The notes: a model not told the origin generated them from the sequence alone. Counted from the first letter of the stretch, positions 53,160 through 62,699 are shown. The stretch is 64,000 bases of DNA from Amycolatopsis palatopharyngis (GCF_003385185.1 NZ_PQHZ01000030.1:18467-82466); one strand, 5' to 3'. Made by a program: numbers and translations.

Positions 53160-53275
53160 TAGCGGAGGTAGTGCGGCAGCATGACTCCGCTGTCGAAGGT
53201 GGTGGTGCCGGCGAGGGTGAACCGGTTGACCTGGAAACCGGCACCGAACAGCGGGATCGGCGTTGCCGACGACCA
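53160..53275 (-). pseudogene. Possible gene remnant (C-terminal fragment)
   Basis: Between the ABC exporter and the serine hydrolase one minus-strand frame reads PIPLFGAGFQVNRFTLAG, then TTTFDSGVMLPHYLR and a stop, which looks like the end of a normal protein. No start or upstream part is present in that frame. The family is not recognised; it could be a deletion scar. Confidence 0.25.
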
Positions 53276-53328
53276 TGGAAGAGGTCATCGATAAGGTTCG
53301 ATCCCCGCGGCGAACGACTCCGCCCGGC

Positions 53329-54462
53329 TCACGTGGCAGGTAGCGAGTCGACGACGGCGTCAAGCAGCCGCGTCGCCCGGGTGTCCGTGTCCTCGGACCG
53401 CATCTCGTTGGTGGTGAAGGAAAACCCCAGCCGGTGCTCCGGCCAGTATCCGTGCCTGCCGCCGCCCGCGCCGGAGTGGCCGAACGCGACCTCGGCGGGG
53501 CCGTAGGTGCCGATCGCGTCGGCGAGCTCGTAGCCGAGGCCGAAGTGCACGGGCCGGTCGTTGATCACGTCCTGTTCCCGTGACCAGGTGCGAGTCGCGG
53601 CCGCGAGGGCTTCGGCACCGACGAGCTCACCGCCGCCGAGCAGGTCGTAGCAGCGCGCCATGGACCGCGCGTTGCCGACCGCGCCACCCGCGGACAGCTC
53701 CGCCTTGCGGTAGCGCACGTCATTGACCAGGTCGGTCGACGTCAGCAGGGTGCCGTACATTCGGTCTACGATCGCGCGGCGCTCGGGGTCGTCCCGCAGG
53801 AACGTGCTGATCCGATAACCGGGCTCCCGGACGAGTCTGGCCACCCGCGATTCCGTCCCGTCCGACGTTCCCAGGTGCAGATCGAGCCCGTGTGGCCGCG
53901 TGAGGAGCTCGGTGAGCAGCTGGCCGATGCCCTTTCCTGTAGCGCGCCGCACCAACTCGGTGAGCAGATAGCCGAACGTCATCGCGTGATACGCGACGCG
54001 GGTACCCGGCGTCCACAGTGGGGTCTGGGCTGCGAGCGCCTCGGCGTTCGCTCTGTTGTCGAGCGTGCCGTACGGCCCATCCGGCGCCGGGTCCACGTAA
54101 GGCAAGCCGACCGTGTGCGACAGCAGGTGATGGACTCGCACGTCCTGCTTGTTCCCAGCCGCGAACTCCGGCCAATACTCGGCGACGCGATGCTCCGGCT
54201 CGAGAATTCCCCGGTCTGCGAGGGAGGCCAGCACGGTCGCGGTGAGGCCCTTCGTGCCGGAGAACAGCACGACGACCGTGTCGGATGTCCAGGGCACGCC
54301 CGCCTCCGGGTCGGCGTACCCGCCCCACAGATCGACCAGCGGCTCGCCGTCCCGCACGACGCTGAACGAGGCGCCACCGATCGACTCCGCGAGCACGCCG
54401 GCGAAGGCTTCGCGTACCGGCTCGAATCCAGGGGCGGCCGTACCTTCGGCGAGGGGCATCAC
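53329..54462 (-). CDS. Serine hydrolase of the beta-lactamase/EstB family
   Basis: 377 residues. The catalytic SxxK is FSGTKG near 69, a Tyr follows in VAYHAMTFGY near 157, and the C-terminal box is FGHSGAGGG near 335. There is no signal peptide, so it is a cytoplasmic esterase or amidase-like enzyme rather than a resistance beta-lactamase. It overlaps the upstream importer ATPase by four bases, so it probably acts on the imported compound. Confidence 0.88.
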   Translation of the reverse strand: MMPLAEGTAAPGFEPVREAFAGVLAESIGGASFSVVRDGEPLVDLWGGYADPEAGVPWTSDTVVVLFSGTKGLTATVLASLADRGILEPEHRVAEYWPEFAAGNKQDVRVHHLLSHTVGLPYVDPAPDGPYGTLDNRANAEALAAQTPLWTPGTRVAYHAMTFGYLLTELVRRATGKGIGQLLTELLTRPHGLDLHLGTSDGTESRVARLVREPGYRISTFLRDDPERRAIVDRMYGTLLTSTDLVNDVRYRKAELSAGGAVGNARSMARCYDLLGGGELVGAEALAAATRTWSREQDVINDRPVHFGLGYELADAIGTYGPAEVAFGHSGAGGGRHGYWPEHRLGFSFTTNEMRSEDTDTRATRLLDAVVDSLPAT

Positions 54463-56066
54463 AGCTCCGGAGTATTCGCGAGTAGTTCCCGGGTGTAGTC
54501 ATGCTGCGGGCGGTCCAGCACGTCGTCGACGGTGCCTTCCTCGACGATCGTCCCGCCGCGTAGCACCGCGACACGGTCGGCGACGTGCCGGGCCAGTGCG
54601 ATGTTGTGTGTGACGAAGAGCATCGCCATGCCGAGTTCGGTCCTTAGCTCGGCGAGGAGGTCGGTGATCGTCCGCTGCACTGAAACGTCCAGCGCCGAGG
54701 TCACCTCGTCGCACACCAGTACCTTCGGGGTGGTGACCAGTGCCCGCGCGATAGCGGCCCGCTGTCGCTCGCCACCGCTGAGCTGTTCCGGGAACCGATT
54801 CGCGATGGCCGAGCTGAACCGGACCGCGTCGAGTACCTCCGCGATGCGTGCTCGCCGCTGCGTACGGGAGAGGCCGGTCAGTCGTGCCAGCGGGACCTCG
54901 AGCGACTGGGCGATCGTCTTGCGCGGGTTCAGTGAGGAGAACGGGCTCTGGAACACGTACTGCACGCCGCGCCGCTGTTCGTTCGTGCGGTGGCGAGTGG
55001 ACGGGGAAAGCGCCTCGCCGTCGAAGCGCACGGAACCGGAGTAGTGCTCAACCAGCCCGCACACACAGCGGGACAACGTGGTCTTGCCGGAACCGGACTC
55101 GCCCAGCAGCATGAGCGACTCGCCCGCCGCCACGGAAACGCTTACCCCGTTGAGCACGTTCTTGTCCGCATAGGACAGCTCGACGTCTCGCACGGTGAGC
55201 AAGGCGGGTCCCGGATCCTGTGCCTCGTTGTCGGCAGGCCGGGTCACTGTCAACTTGCTGCGCTTGCCCGCGAGGTCGGGGACCGCCTCGATCAGGGTGC
55301 GGGTGTAGTCGTGTCGCGGTTCGCCGAGCACCTGGCCGACCTCGCCGGTCTCCACCACGCAACCACGCAGCATCACCGCGACCCGATCGGCGATCGTCGC
55401 GACCACGGCGAGATCGTGGGTGATGTAGAGCGCGGCCGTGGCATGGTCGGCGGTCAGCCTGCGCACGGTGTCGAGGATCAGTGCCTGGGTGGTCACGTCC
55501 AACCCGGTGGTCGGCTCGTCCAGCACCACCACACTCGGCAGGCAAGCGAAGGCCATCGCGATGCCCACCCGCTGCTGCTGCCCGCCGGAGAGCTGATGCG
55601 GGTAGCGCCGCCGGTACTCCTCTGCGGACGGAAGACCGACCTCGTCGAGCACCTCGCGCACCCGGGCGGCCCGCTTGTCCTCAGTTGCGTAGTCGCCGTG
55701 CATCTCGAGGACTTCGGCGATTTGCGTGCCGATCCGCAACCCGGGGTTCAGCGACTGGGCCGGATCCTGCGGGATGTAGGCCACCGTGCTGCCACGAAGC
55801 GCACGGCGTTGCCGCTCGGTGAGCGCGAGCATCTCGGCCGGCTCGCCCGCGCGGGGGTGCACGGTTACCGTCCCACCGGTCGAATGCAGGCCTGCGCGGA
55901 AATGTCCGAGCGCGGCCAGGCCAGCGGTCGTCTTACCGGAACCCGACTCGCCGACCAGCGCGACCACCTCGCCCGGCGCGATCTCGTAGGACACCCCGTG
56001 CAGGATCGGTGCTCCGGAGTGGGTGGCCACTTCGAGTCCGGATACCGTCAACGCCGTCGAAGTCAT
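54459..56066 (-). CDS. Fused DppD/DppF-type importer ATPase
   Basis: 535 residues with two complete ABC domains of the oligopeptide/nickel importer type. Domain 1: VGESGSGKTTAGLAALG, HQLSGGQQQRVGIAMAF, VVVLDEPTTGLD. Domain 2: LGESGSGKTTLSRCVCG, EQLSGGERQRAAIARAL, VLVCDEVTSALD. PepT-type tails (GEPRHDYTRTLIEAVPDL and RPQHDYTRELLANTPEL) follow both. ATG 56066 is chosen for the homology start. It overlaps the permease upstream and the serine hydrolase downstream by four bases. Confidence 0.93.
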   Translation of the reverse strand: MTSTALTVSGLEVATHSGAPILHGVSYEIAPGEVVALVGESGSGKTTAGLAALGHFRAGLHSTGGTVTVHPRAGEPAEMLALTERQRRALRGSTVAYIPQDPAQSLNPGLRIGTQIAEVLEMHGDYATEDKRAARVREVLDEVGLPSAEEYRRRYPHQLSGGQQQRVGIAMAFACLPSVVVLDEPTTGLDVTTQALILDTVRRLTADHATAALYITHDLAVVATIADRVAVMLRGCVVETGEVGQVLGEPRHDYTRTLIEAVPDLAGKRSKLTVTRPADNEAQDPGPALLTVRDVELSYADKNVLNGVSVSVAAGESLMLLGESGSGKTTLSRCVCGLVEHYSGSVRFDGEALSPSTRHRTNEQRRGVQYVFQSPFSSLNPRKTIAQSLEVPLARLTGLSRTQRRARIAEVLDAVRFSSAIANRFPEQLSGGERQRAAIARALVTTPKVLVCDEVTSALDVSVQRTITDLLAELRTELGMAMLFVTHNIALARHVADRVAVLRGGTIVEEGTVDDVLDRPQHDYTRELLANTPEL

Positions 56067-56959
56067 GCCTTCTCCTGTGTCTCGCCACGGCCCGCCGCAG
56101 CGGAGGCGAGCGAGTCCGTGAGCAGGTTCGTGCCGACCGCCAGCACGGCGATCGCCAGCATCGGCAGTACTACGCCCCACGGCTGCACGATCAGGGCGAT
56201 GCGGTTCTCGTTGATCATCAAGCCCCAGTCGGCCGAAGGCGGCTGGATACCCAGCCCAAGGAACGACAGCGAGGCGATGTAGCCGATCGAGTAGGTCAGC
56301 CGCAACCCGACCTCCACCATGAGGGGCCCGGTGATGTTCGGCAGCACCTCGCGTAGCAGCAGCTGCCGCCGGGGCACCGCGTACATCTCGGCGACCCGGA
56401 TGTAGTCACTGCCGGTGACCGCGACCGTCGCCTGCCGCGTGACCCGGGCGATCCGCGGTGCGTGCGTGATCCCGATGACCAGGACCAGCAGCCACCCCTG
56501 TGGTCCGAGCATGGCGATGGCCAACAGGGCGAACACCAGCTGCGGGAATGAGAGCAACACGTCGGACCCGCGCATGATCGCGCTGTCCAGCCAACCGCCG
56601 CTGTAGCCGGCCAGCATGCCGAACGTGGTGCCGAGTACCACTCCGAGCGCGGTTGCCAGCAGGGCATAGCCGAGCAGGCTCGTTCCGCCGTCCAGGAATC
56701 TGGCCAGCACGTCCCGGCCGATGCTGTCGGTGCCGAAAACCCCCGCGTCGGTGAACGGGCGCCCGGCGAAGTCGGTCGGTTCGTAACCCGTGAGTAGCGG
56801 GCCGAGCACGGGCCCGAGCATGGCGATCGCCACGATGAGCGCTGTCAGCGCCGCGCCGATCTTGGCCTTGCGCAGCCGCCACGCCCTGGCGAACAAGCCG
56901 AGCTGCCGGGCCGGCAGCGTCTGCTCCCGCTCCGCGTGTTCGAGCATGATCCGGCTCAC
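56063..56959 (-). CDS. DppC-type permease
   Basis: 298 residues from GTG 56959 (GTGA overlap). It has the OppC/DppC plan: N-terminal cytoplasmic part, first helix (IGAALTALIVAIAMLGPVLG), a periplasmic loop with FTDAGVFGTDSIGRDVLAR, and the EAA-loop near ITHAPRIARVTRQATV with SLSFLGLGIQPPSADWGLM. Partner of the DppB-type protein. Confidence 0.93.
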   Translation of the reverse strand: MSRIMLEHAEREQTLPARQLGLFARAWRLRKAKIGAALTALIVAIAMLGPVLGPLLTGYEPTDFAGRPFTDAGVFGTDSIGRDVLARFLDGGTSLLGYALLATALGVVLGTTFGMLAGYSGGWLDSAIMRGSDVLLSFPQLVFALLAIAMLGPQGWLLVLVIGITHAPRIARVTRQATVAVTGSDYIRVAEMYAVPRRQLLLREVLPNITGPLMVEVGLRLTYSIGYIASLSFLGLGIQPPSADWGLMINENRIALIVQPWGVVLPMLAIAVLAVGTNLLTDSLASAAAGRGETQEKA

Positions 56960-57912
56960 GCCATGACCTCCGTACGTAGCTTCGGATTGGTCACGATGCC
57001 GACGAGGTCGGCGAGGAGGTTCACCACGATGTAGACACCCGCGATGATCAGGGTGATGGCCTGTACCACCTCGACATCGCGGTTGTTCACCGAGTCGATC
57101 AACAGGGCCCCGATACCCGGATACCGGAACAGGAACTCGACCACGACCACCCCGCCCGCCAGCCAAGCCAGCTGCAGCGCGATCACCTGTGCGACCGGGC
57201 CGATCGCCTGCGGCAGGGCGTGCCGCAGGATCACCGTGCGCTCGCCGACACCCTTCAGCCGCGCCATCTCGACGTAGCCGCTGTCCAGCACGTCGATCAT
57301 CGTGGCGCGCATCATGCGCACGATGTAGGGCGTCACGACCAGCACCAGCGTGAGTACCGGGAGCACCAGCTGGCTCGGCTCGTCCCACGGTGGCTGTCCC
57401 GGCGCGGCCAGCGTGACCGAGGGAAAGACCTTGAACACCGTGGTGGACAGCAGCACGGTCAGCGCCACGCCGATCACGAACTCCGGCAGCGCCGCCACCA
57501 CGATGCTGAAGCCGGAGATGGCGTGGTCCGCGGCGCGTTCCCGGCGCATCGCGCTCCAGGTGCCCAGCGCTAGACCGAGCGGCGCGCTGATCACTGCCGC
57601 GGCGACCAGCAGCACCAGCGAACCAAGCAACCGCTCGCCGAGGAGCGCGTTCACCGACTCCTGGGTGGCGGTGGAGGTGCCGAGGTCGCCGGTGAGCACA
57701 CCACCTAGCCATTCCAGATACCGTTCGTACACCGGCGCGTCCAGGTTCAGCTGCTGCTGCAGGACTGCGATCCGCTCCGGGGTGGCCTGCTGCCCGAGAA
57801 TCGCGCGGGCGGGATCACCGGGCAGTAGCAGTGTCGCGATGAACACCAGCAACGTCACCACCCACAGCACCAGCAAGCTGACCAGTAGCCTGCGCACGAT
57901 CAGCCGGGTCAT
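56956..57912 (-). CDS. DppB-type permease
   Basis: 318 residues with the OppB/DppB N-terminus (LIVRRLLVSLLVLWVVTLLV), periplasmic LLLPGDPARAILGQQATPE, and EAA loop YVEMARLKGVGERTVILRHALPQA (shown in part). Six membrane segments. It overlaps the solute-binding protein gene by four bases. Confidence 0.93.
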   Translation of the reverse strand: MTRLIVRRLLVSLLVLWVVTLLVFIATLLLPGDPARAILGQQATPERIAVLQQQLNLDAPVYERYLEWLGGVLTGDLGTSTATQESVNALLGERLLGSLVLLVAAAVISAPLGLALGTWSAMRRERAADHAISGFSIVVAALPEFVIGVALTVLLSTTVFKVFPSVTLAAPGQPPWDEPSQLVLPVLTLVLVVTPYIVRMMRATMIDVLDSGYVEMARLKGVGERTVILRHALPQAIGPVAQVIALQLAWLAGGVVVVEFLFRYPGIGALLIDSVNNRDVEVVQAITLIIAGVYIVVNLLADLVGIVTNPKLRTEVMA

Positions 57913-59501
57913 CTGTCACCTCCTTCGGCGAGCCACACCTGACGGAACTGGTACTTCGACAGCGAGATCCCCGTGCGGTCTGGCTCGAAGCCAGCCACGT
58001 ACACCTGGTGGGCGTCCACTGTGTCCACGAAACCCCAGATGATGTTTCCGCCGCGCTCGTGCTCGATCCCCTGGGCTTGCTCGAGCAGCTCGTCGCGCTC
58101 CTGCTTGTCGACGGTCCCCCTGGCCCGCTTGATCAGACCGATGAACTCCGGATCGTCGAAATGGGTCTCGTTGTAGGGCGAGTCCGGCAGCGAACTGGCC
58201 GCCACTTGTGGCAGGTAGTTGCGGGTGTAGTAGAAGGACTGCGCGAAGTCCCACTTCGTGTAGTTGTCACCGAAGAAGGTCGTGGTGTCCAGCCTGCGGA
58301 TGTCGACGGTGACTCCGGCCTGCTTGGCCTGCTGCTGGAACACCTGAGCCGCCTCGACGACGCCGGCCTGGATGGGCGCGGTGACCAGCTCGACGCGCAA
58401 GTTCTCCTTGCCCGCATCGGCAAGCAGCTGCCGCGCCTTCGCGATATCGGCCCTGCGCTGCGGGATCGTGTCCGCGTATGCGGGATCGAAGGGGGAATAG
58501 AGGTCATTGCCGAGCCGCGCCTTCCCGCTGACCACCTGATTGATCATCTGCTCGCGGTCCACGACGAGCCGCAGCGCCTGGCGCACCCGCACGTCGTCGA
58601 ACGGAGGGCGATCCACTCGCATGGTGAACGGCAGCCAGGTACCGGTCTCCGAGGTGAAGACTCGGATGCGTGGATCGCTGCGCAACACCTCGATCAGCGC
58701 TACGGGCACCTGGTCGATGGCATCGACCTGGGTGGACAGCAGAGCGTTGATCCGGGCGTCGTCCTCGGCGAAGTTGGTGAGGACCAGCTCGTCGACGTAG
58801 GGCTGGCCCGGACGCCAGTAGTACTCGTTGCGCACGAAGGTGCTCTGCAACCCCTCGGTGAAAGTGCTCGCGCGGAACGGTCCGGTGCCCATCGGGTGCT
58901 TCAGGTCGAAGTCGGCGGGCACAATACCGAGCGAGTACTGGGCGAGGAAGTCGTCGAACACGCTCACCGGTTCGGTGAGCCGGAACTCGACAGTGCGTTC
59001 GCCGGTCGGCACCACTTCGTCCAGGATGTCCTGGAGGCTCGCCGCTCCGTTCTTGGGGTCGTCGGGGTCAGTGATCCGGGCGAACGTGGCCACGACATCC
59101 TCCGGTGTGACCGGCCTGCCGTCGTGGAACCGGATGTCCTTGCGCAGCGTGGCCGTCCACACGCGAGCGTCCGGAGAGGACTCGAGTGCCTCGGCGACCA
59201 GCAGCTCGAGGTTGTAGTCGTGGTCGCGACCGAGCAACGGCTCATAGAGGTTGATGACGCGGGCGATGTCCGGGTTGGTGGCGGGGATGTGCGGGTCCAG
59301 GGTGTCGGCCGCACCGCCGCCGGTGACTCCGACGCGGAGTGTCCCGCCGCGCCGCGGTGGCCCGGACGGCTCGGACACCGCCGAGCGTGGTCCGCAGGCC
59401 GACAGCGTTCCCGCGCCGAGTAGTGCGAGTCCGCCCGATGCGGCGACGAGAAAGCTGCGCCTGTTCAGCGCGCGCTGGGTCAAGCTGTTGTCCACATTCA
59501 T
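57909..59501 (-). CDS. Peptide-type ABC solute-binding lipoprotein (SBP family 5)
   Basis: 530 residues. The N-terminus has twin arginines (NRRSFLVAASGG) and a lipobox LSAC with the lipidated Cys at 36, so it is a Tat-exported lipoprotein. The mature part follows SBP_bac_5: RGGTLRVGVTGGGAADTLDP, DIRFHDGRPVTPEDVVATF, and VRQALRLVVDREQMINQV. Family members bind peptides, nickel, glutathione or amine-type compounds. The carnitine degradation genes start 72 bases upstream on the same strand, so a carnitine-related substrate is an inference worth testing. Confidence 0.92.
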   Translation of the reverse strand: MNVDNSLTQRALNRRSFLVAASGGLALLGAGTLSACGPRSAVSEPSGPPRRGGTLRVGVTGGGAADTLDPHIPATNPDIARVINLYEPLLGRDHDYNLELLVAEALESSPDARVWTATLRKDIRFHDGRPVTPEDVVATFARITDPDDPKNGAASLQDILDEVVPTGERTVEFRLTEPVSVFDDFLAQYSLGIVPADFDLKHPMGTGPFRASTFTEGLQSTFVRNEYYWRPGQPYVDELVLTNFAEDDARINALLSTQVDAIDQVPVALIEVLRSDPRIRVFTSETGTWLPFTMRVDRPPFDDVRVRQALRLVVDREQMINQVVSGKARLGNDLYSPFDPAYADTIPQRRADIAKARQLLADAGKENLRVELVTAPIQAGVVEAAQVFQQQAKQAGVTVDIRRLDTTTFFGDNYTKWDFAQSFYYTRNYLPQVAASSLPDSPYNETHFDDPEFIGLIKRARGTVDKQERDELLEQAQGIEHERGGNIIWGFVDTVDAHQVYVAGFEPDRTGISLSKYQFRQVWLAEGGDR

Positions 59502-59573
59502 GGGAAATGGTTTCCGGTTAGGTGATCGCTTACGGGAATGGCGTGGAGATCCCCCTCGATGCGAAATGAGGCG

Positions 59574-60017
59574 CTAACCGTAAATGGCGCGACCGGCGTA
59601 GTCCGGTGCGGATACGACGAGGTGTTGGAGGTTGTCCTGTACCTCGCCGGGAAACGGGCTGCCGCGTCCGTCCGTGACGTGCACGGCGAGCAGCTCCTCG
59701 GTGGCCACGAGCGTGTCGCCGGTGTACATCTCGTGGCAGATGCGGGCCTTCTTGGTCCCCGTGGAGACGACGTGGGTGTGCACGAGGAGGTCGGCGCCAC
59801 GCCGCACCTCGCGCAGGTAGCGAACGTGGGCCTCGACCGTGTAGAGCGACGATCCAGTCCGCTGCCGGTACTCGGCGCCGAGCCCGATTTGCTCCATCAG
59901 GTTCGTGGTGGCGTCACCGAAGACCAACACGTAGTAGGGCTCGCTGAGGTGGCCGTTGTAGTCGATCCACTCATCGCGGACCGTGTCTCGGTACTCCAGT
60001 GGTTCAGGCACGGGCAT
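59574..60017 (-). CDS. Hotdog thioesterase (betainyl-CoA thioesterase-like)
   Basis: 147 residues with the acyl-CoA thioesterase hotdog plan (WIDYNGHLSEPYYVLVFGDA near 18, then YTVEAHVRYLREVRRGADL). In carnitine degradation such an enzyme splits betainyl-CoA to glycine betaine and CoA. ATG 60017 overlaps the dehydrogenase stop by 14 bases. Its position after the other two carnitine genes decides the specific call. Confidence 0.82.
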   Translation of the reverse strand: MPVPEPLEYRDTVRDEWIDYNGHLSEPYYVLVFGDATTNLMEQIGLGAEYRQRTGSSLYTVEAHVRYLREVRRGADLLVHTHVVSTGTKKARICHEMYTGDTLVATEELLAVHVTDGRGSPFPGEVQDNLQHLVVSAPDYAGRAIYG

Positions 60018-60951
60018 CACCACGTGCGGCGTCGACGGCGCGCTGGACGGCGATGATCGCCCGATCCCGCTCGGCGACCAGGTCGGCGACGGAACGCTCA
60101 CCCGCCTCGTCAGCGCAGCCCGCGACCATCGCGTCCCGCAGTGCGGTGGTCAATTCGGGCGCGTCGAGACGGGTCCAGGGCGATTTCAACGACGGTCCGA
60201 AGTGGTCCAGCATGTGCGCCATTCCCCCGTCACCGCCCGCGAGATGGAACGTGAGACAAGGGCCGTGTGCGGGCCAGCGCAGGCCGGGGCCTTCGGTGAT
60301 CGCGACGTCGATCTGCTCGACTGTCGCCTCACCGTTCGCCACCATGTGCAGTGCCTCCCGCCAGAGCGCCTCCTGCAGGCGGTTGGCGATGAACCCGGGG
60401 ACCTCGCGGTCCATGGTGATCACCGACTTACCCACGGCGCGGTAGAAGGCGGCGGCCTCGTCCACGGCACACCGCTCGGTGAGCTCGCCGCCGACCACCT
60501 CAACCAGGGGAATGAGATAGGGCGGATTGAACGGGTGACCCACGACCAGTCGTTGCGGCCTGCGTGCAGCGGCGCCCTGCATCTCCGTCATGCTGTAACC
60601 GGAGGTGGAGGACGCGATGACCACATCGTCGGGTGTCGCGGCGTCGATGTCGGCGAGCAGCTGGCGCTTGAGCTCCAACTGTTCCGGGGCGCTCTCCTGC
60701 ACGAAGTCGGCGTTACCCACAGCGTCGGCGAGTGTCGCGGTGACGGTCAGGTTGTCGATGCTCGCGCCCTCGGCAAGACCGAGCTCCGTCAGAGCGGGCC
60801 AAGCACGCTCGACCAGCGTGCGCAGCTTGGCCTCCGCGTCGGTCGCGGGGTCCCACGCACGGACGCGGTAGCCCCTGGCGAGGAAATGTGCGACCCAGCC
60901 ACCGCCGATCACCCCGGCGCCGACACACGCGATCGTCCGGTACTCAGGCAT
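60004..60951 (-). CDS. L-carnitine dehydrogenase
   Basis: 315 residues of the 3-hydroxyacyl-CoA dehydrogenase superfamily in the carnitine dehydrogenase branch: Rossmann motif IACVGAGVIGGGWVAHFLARG, SSTSGYSMTEMQ, the catalytic His in VVGHPFNPPYLIPLVEVVGG, REVPGFIANRLQEALWREAL and GPGLRWPAHGPCLTFHLAGG. It oxidises L-carnitine to 3-dehydrocarnitine with NAD. ATG 60951 has AAGGAG seven bases upstream, inside the end of the BKACE gene. Confidence 0.88.
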   Translation of the reverse strand: MPEYRTIACVGAGVIGGGWVAHFLARGYRVRAWDPATDAEAKLRTLVERAWPALTELGLAEGASIDNLTVTATLADAVGNADFVQESAPEQLELKRQLLADIDAATPDDVVIASSTSGYSMTEMQGAAARRPQRLVVGHPFNPPYLIPLVEVVGGELTERCAVDEAAAFYRAVGKSVITMDREVPGFIANRLQEALWREALHMVANGEATVEQIDVAITEGPGLRWPAHGPCLTFHLAGGDGGMAHMLDHFGPSLKSPWTRLDAPELTTALRDAMVAGCADEAGERSVADLVAERDRAIIAVQRAVDAARGDARA

Positions 60952-61834
60952 GTGCACGCTCCTTCAGCCGCAGCTGGGCACGTGCCTGGTCGGGCGTCGC
61001 CACCGTGCCGCCGAGGTCCTCGACGATGCGCACCGCGCGCTCCACCAGCTGCCCGTTGCTCGCCTTGACTCCCTTGGACAGGTAGAGGTTGTCCTCGAGG
61101 CCCACCCGGACGTGCCCGCCCAGCAGCACCGACTGCGCGACCCATGGCATCTGGTTGCGGCCGATGGAGAACGAAGCCCACTGCGCGTCACTGGGCAACA
61201 TGTTGACCATGGTCGCCAGCAGCTCCGGGTTGGCCGGGGCGCCGTAGGGAATCCCCATGCACAGCTGGAACAGGGGAGGCGGATCGAGCAAACCTTCCTC
61301 GATCAGCTTGGTGGCGAACCACAGCTGCCCGGTGTCGAAGATCTCCAGCTCCGGCTTCACACCGAGCTCCTGGATCCGCTTCGCTCCCACACGGAGCATG
61401 TCGGGCGTGGAGACGTAGAGCTGGCTACCTTCACCGAAGTTCAGTGAGCCACAGTCCATCGTGCAGATATCGGGCAACAGCTCCTCGACGTGCGGCAGGC
61501 GGTCGAGGCCGTTCACCAGGTCGGTGCCGTCCACCGGCTTGAGCGGGTCGTCCTGGTCGAGGAACAGGTCGCCGCCCATTCCCGCGGTGAGGTTGACAAC
61601 GACGTCAACGCCGCTGTCCTTGATCCTCCGGACGGCTTCCCGGTACAGCGCGACCTCGCGGGAGCCCTGGCCGGTCTCCGGGTCGCGCACGTGGATGTGC
61701 ACCACGGCCGCTCCCGCGTTCGCCGCCTCGATCGCCGCCGAAGCGATCTGCTCTGGCGTCACCGGGACGTACGGGCTTTTGCCCACCGTGTCGCCCGCGC
61801 CGGTGAGTGCGCAGGTGACGATCGTTTCAGCCAT
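60944..61834 (-). CDS. Beta-keto acid cleavage enzyme (BKACE, dehydrocarnitine cleavage)
   Basis: 296 residues of the DUF849/BKACE family. The zinc ligands lie in VVHIHVRDPETG near 45, and other motifs are VVVNLTAGMGG, CTMDCGSLNFGE and GGHVRVGLEDNLYLSKG. The family condenses a beta-keto acid with acetyl-CoA; in the carnitine context dehydrocarnitine gives betainyl-CoA and acetoacetate. ATG 61834 (MAETIVTCALTGAG) overlaps the regulator stop. Confidence 0.88.
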   Translation of the reverse strand: MAETIVTCALTGAGDTVGKSPYVPVTPEQIASAAIEAANAGAAVVHIHVRDPETGQGSREVALYREAVRRIKDSGVDVVVNLTAGMGGDLFLDQDDPLKPVDGTDLVNGLDRLPHVEELLPDICTMDCGSLNFGEGSQLYVSTPDMLRVGAKRIQELGVKPELEIFDTGQLWFATKLIEEGLLDPPPLFQLCMGIPYGAPANPELLATMVNMLPSDAQWASFSIGRNQMPWVAQSVLLGGHVRVGLEDNLYLSKGVKASNGQLVERAVRIVEDLGGTVATPDQARAQLRLKERAHA

Positions 61835-62699
61835 CGGTTTGCTGCTCCTTGGCAATGTTGTGTGCGATGAACTCGTGCAGGTGTTCGCGCATGGCGTCCA
61901 CCGAACTGCCCGGCTTTCCGGTGAGCACCTGGATGCCGAGGCCGTCGATCAGCGCGGTCAGCGCCGCGGTGGCCCGGTCGGGATCCCAGGGCCGGAACAC
62001 GTCCTGCTCCTGCCCGGTGCGGATGGTCATCGCGATCGTGCGGTACCAACGGTTGTAGGAGTCCCAATACAGTGCGCGCAGGTCGGGATTGAGCGCGCTC
62101 TCGTTCCACACCTGCAGCCACACGGACCACTCCGCACGCAACAGGCCGTCGGTGGGCAGCTGTAGCTCGACGAGCCGCAGCAACCGCTGGTACGCATCGT
62201 CGATCGTGTGCAGTTCGGCGACCTGCCGGTCGAAGGCGAGCTTCACGTTGCGCCGCAACGCCTCGTGCAGCACGTCCTCTTTCGTGGGGAAGTAGTAGTG
62301 AATCTTCGCGTTACTGGTGTGGCACGCCGTCGCGATGTCAGAGATTCGTACCTTGTGGAATCCGCGCTCGGCGATGAGCTCCCACGCGGTTTCCAGGATC
62401 CGCTTGCGTGGTTCGGAATGCTTGCTGTCGATCGGCATGCCCGTTGACCGCGTTGCCGGGACCGGAAGGGCCGTGACAGTGGTGGCGTCGTCGCTGCCGT
62501 TGAGCAGCCAGTTCACCATCACGCCGCTGTGTTCGGCGATCCGCACCAGCTCCTGAGGGGAGAAACGGCGCTTGCCCGCAAGGGACTTGGACAGTTTCGT
62601 CTCGTCGATGCCGATCGCTGCCGCGAACTCACGCTGCGGCTGTGACAGCGCCGTGAGCACCTGCCGTACCCGCTCGTGCACCTCGCCGTTCCCGTCCAT
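61827..62699 (-). CDS. XRE-TetR fusion regulator (BetI-like)
   Basis: 290 residues. Residues 1-75 are a Cro/XRE-type HTH (LSQPQREFAAAIGIDETKLSKSL shown in part, LNGSDDAT). After a linker a complete TetR protein follows: RKRILETAWELIAERGFHKV, HTSNAKIHYYFPTKEDVLHE, then a C-terminal domain like that of BetI. Two DNA-binding domains in one chain are unusual. It is the first gene of the carnitine operon and has a palindrome 21 bases in front of its start. Confidence 0.88.
   Translation of the reverse strand: MDGNGEVHERVRQVLTALSQPQREFAAAIGIDETKLSKSLAGKRRFSPQELVRIAEHSGVMVNWLLNGSDDATTVTALPVPATRSTGMPIDSKHSEPRKRILETAWELIAERGFHKVRISDIATACHTSNAKIHYYFPTKEDVLHEALRRNVKLAFDRQVAELHTIDDAYQRLLRLVELQLPTDGLLRAEWSVWLQVWNESALNPDLRALYWDSYNRWYRTIAMTIRTGQEQDVFRPWDPDRATAALTALIDGLGIQVLTGKPGSSVDAMREHLHEFIAHNIAKEQQTDG

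Noticed and set aside
53329..54462. Antibiotic-resistance beta-lactamase
   Set aside because: No signal peptide, EstB-like motifs and operon context with an importer point to a cytoplasmic esterase-type enzyme.
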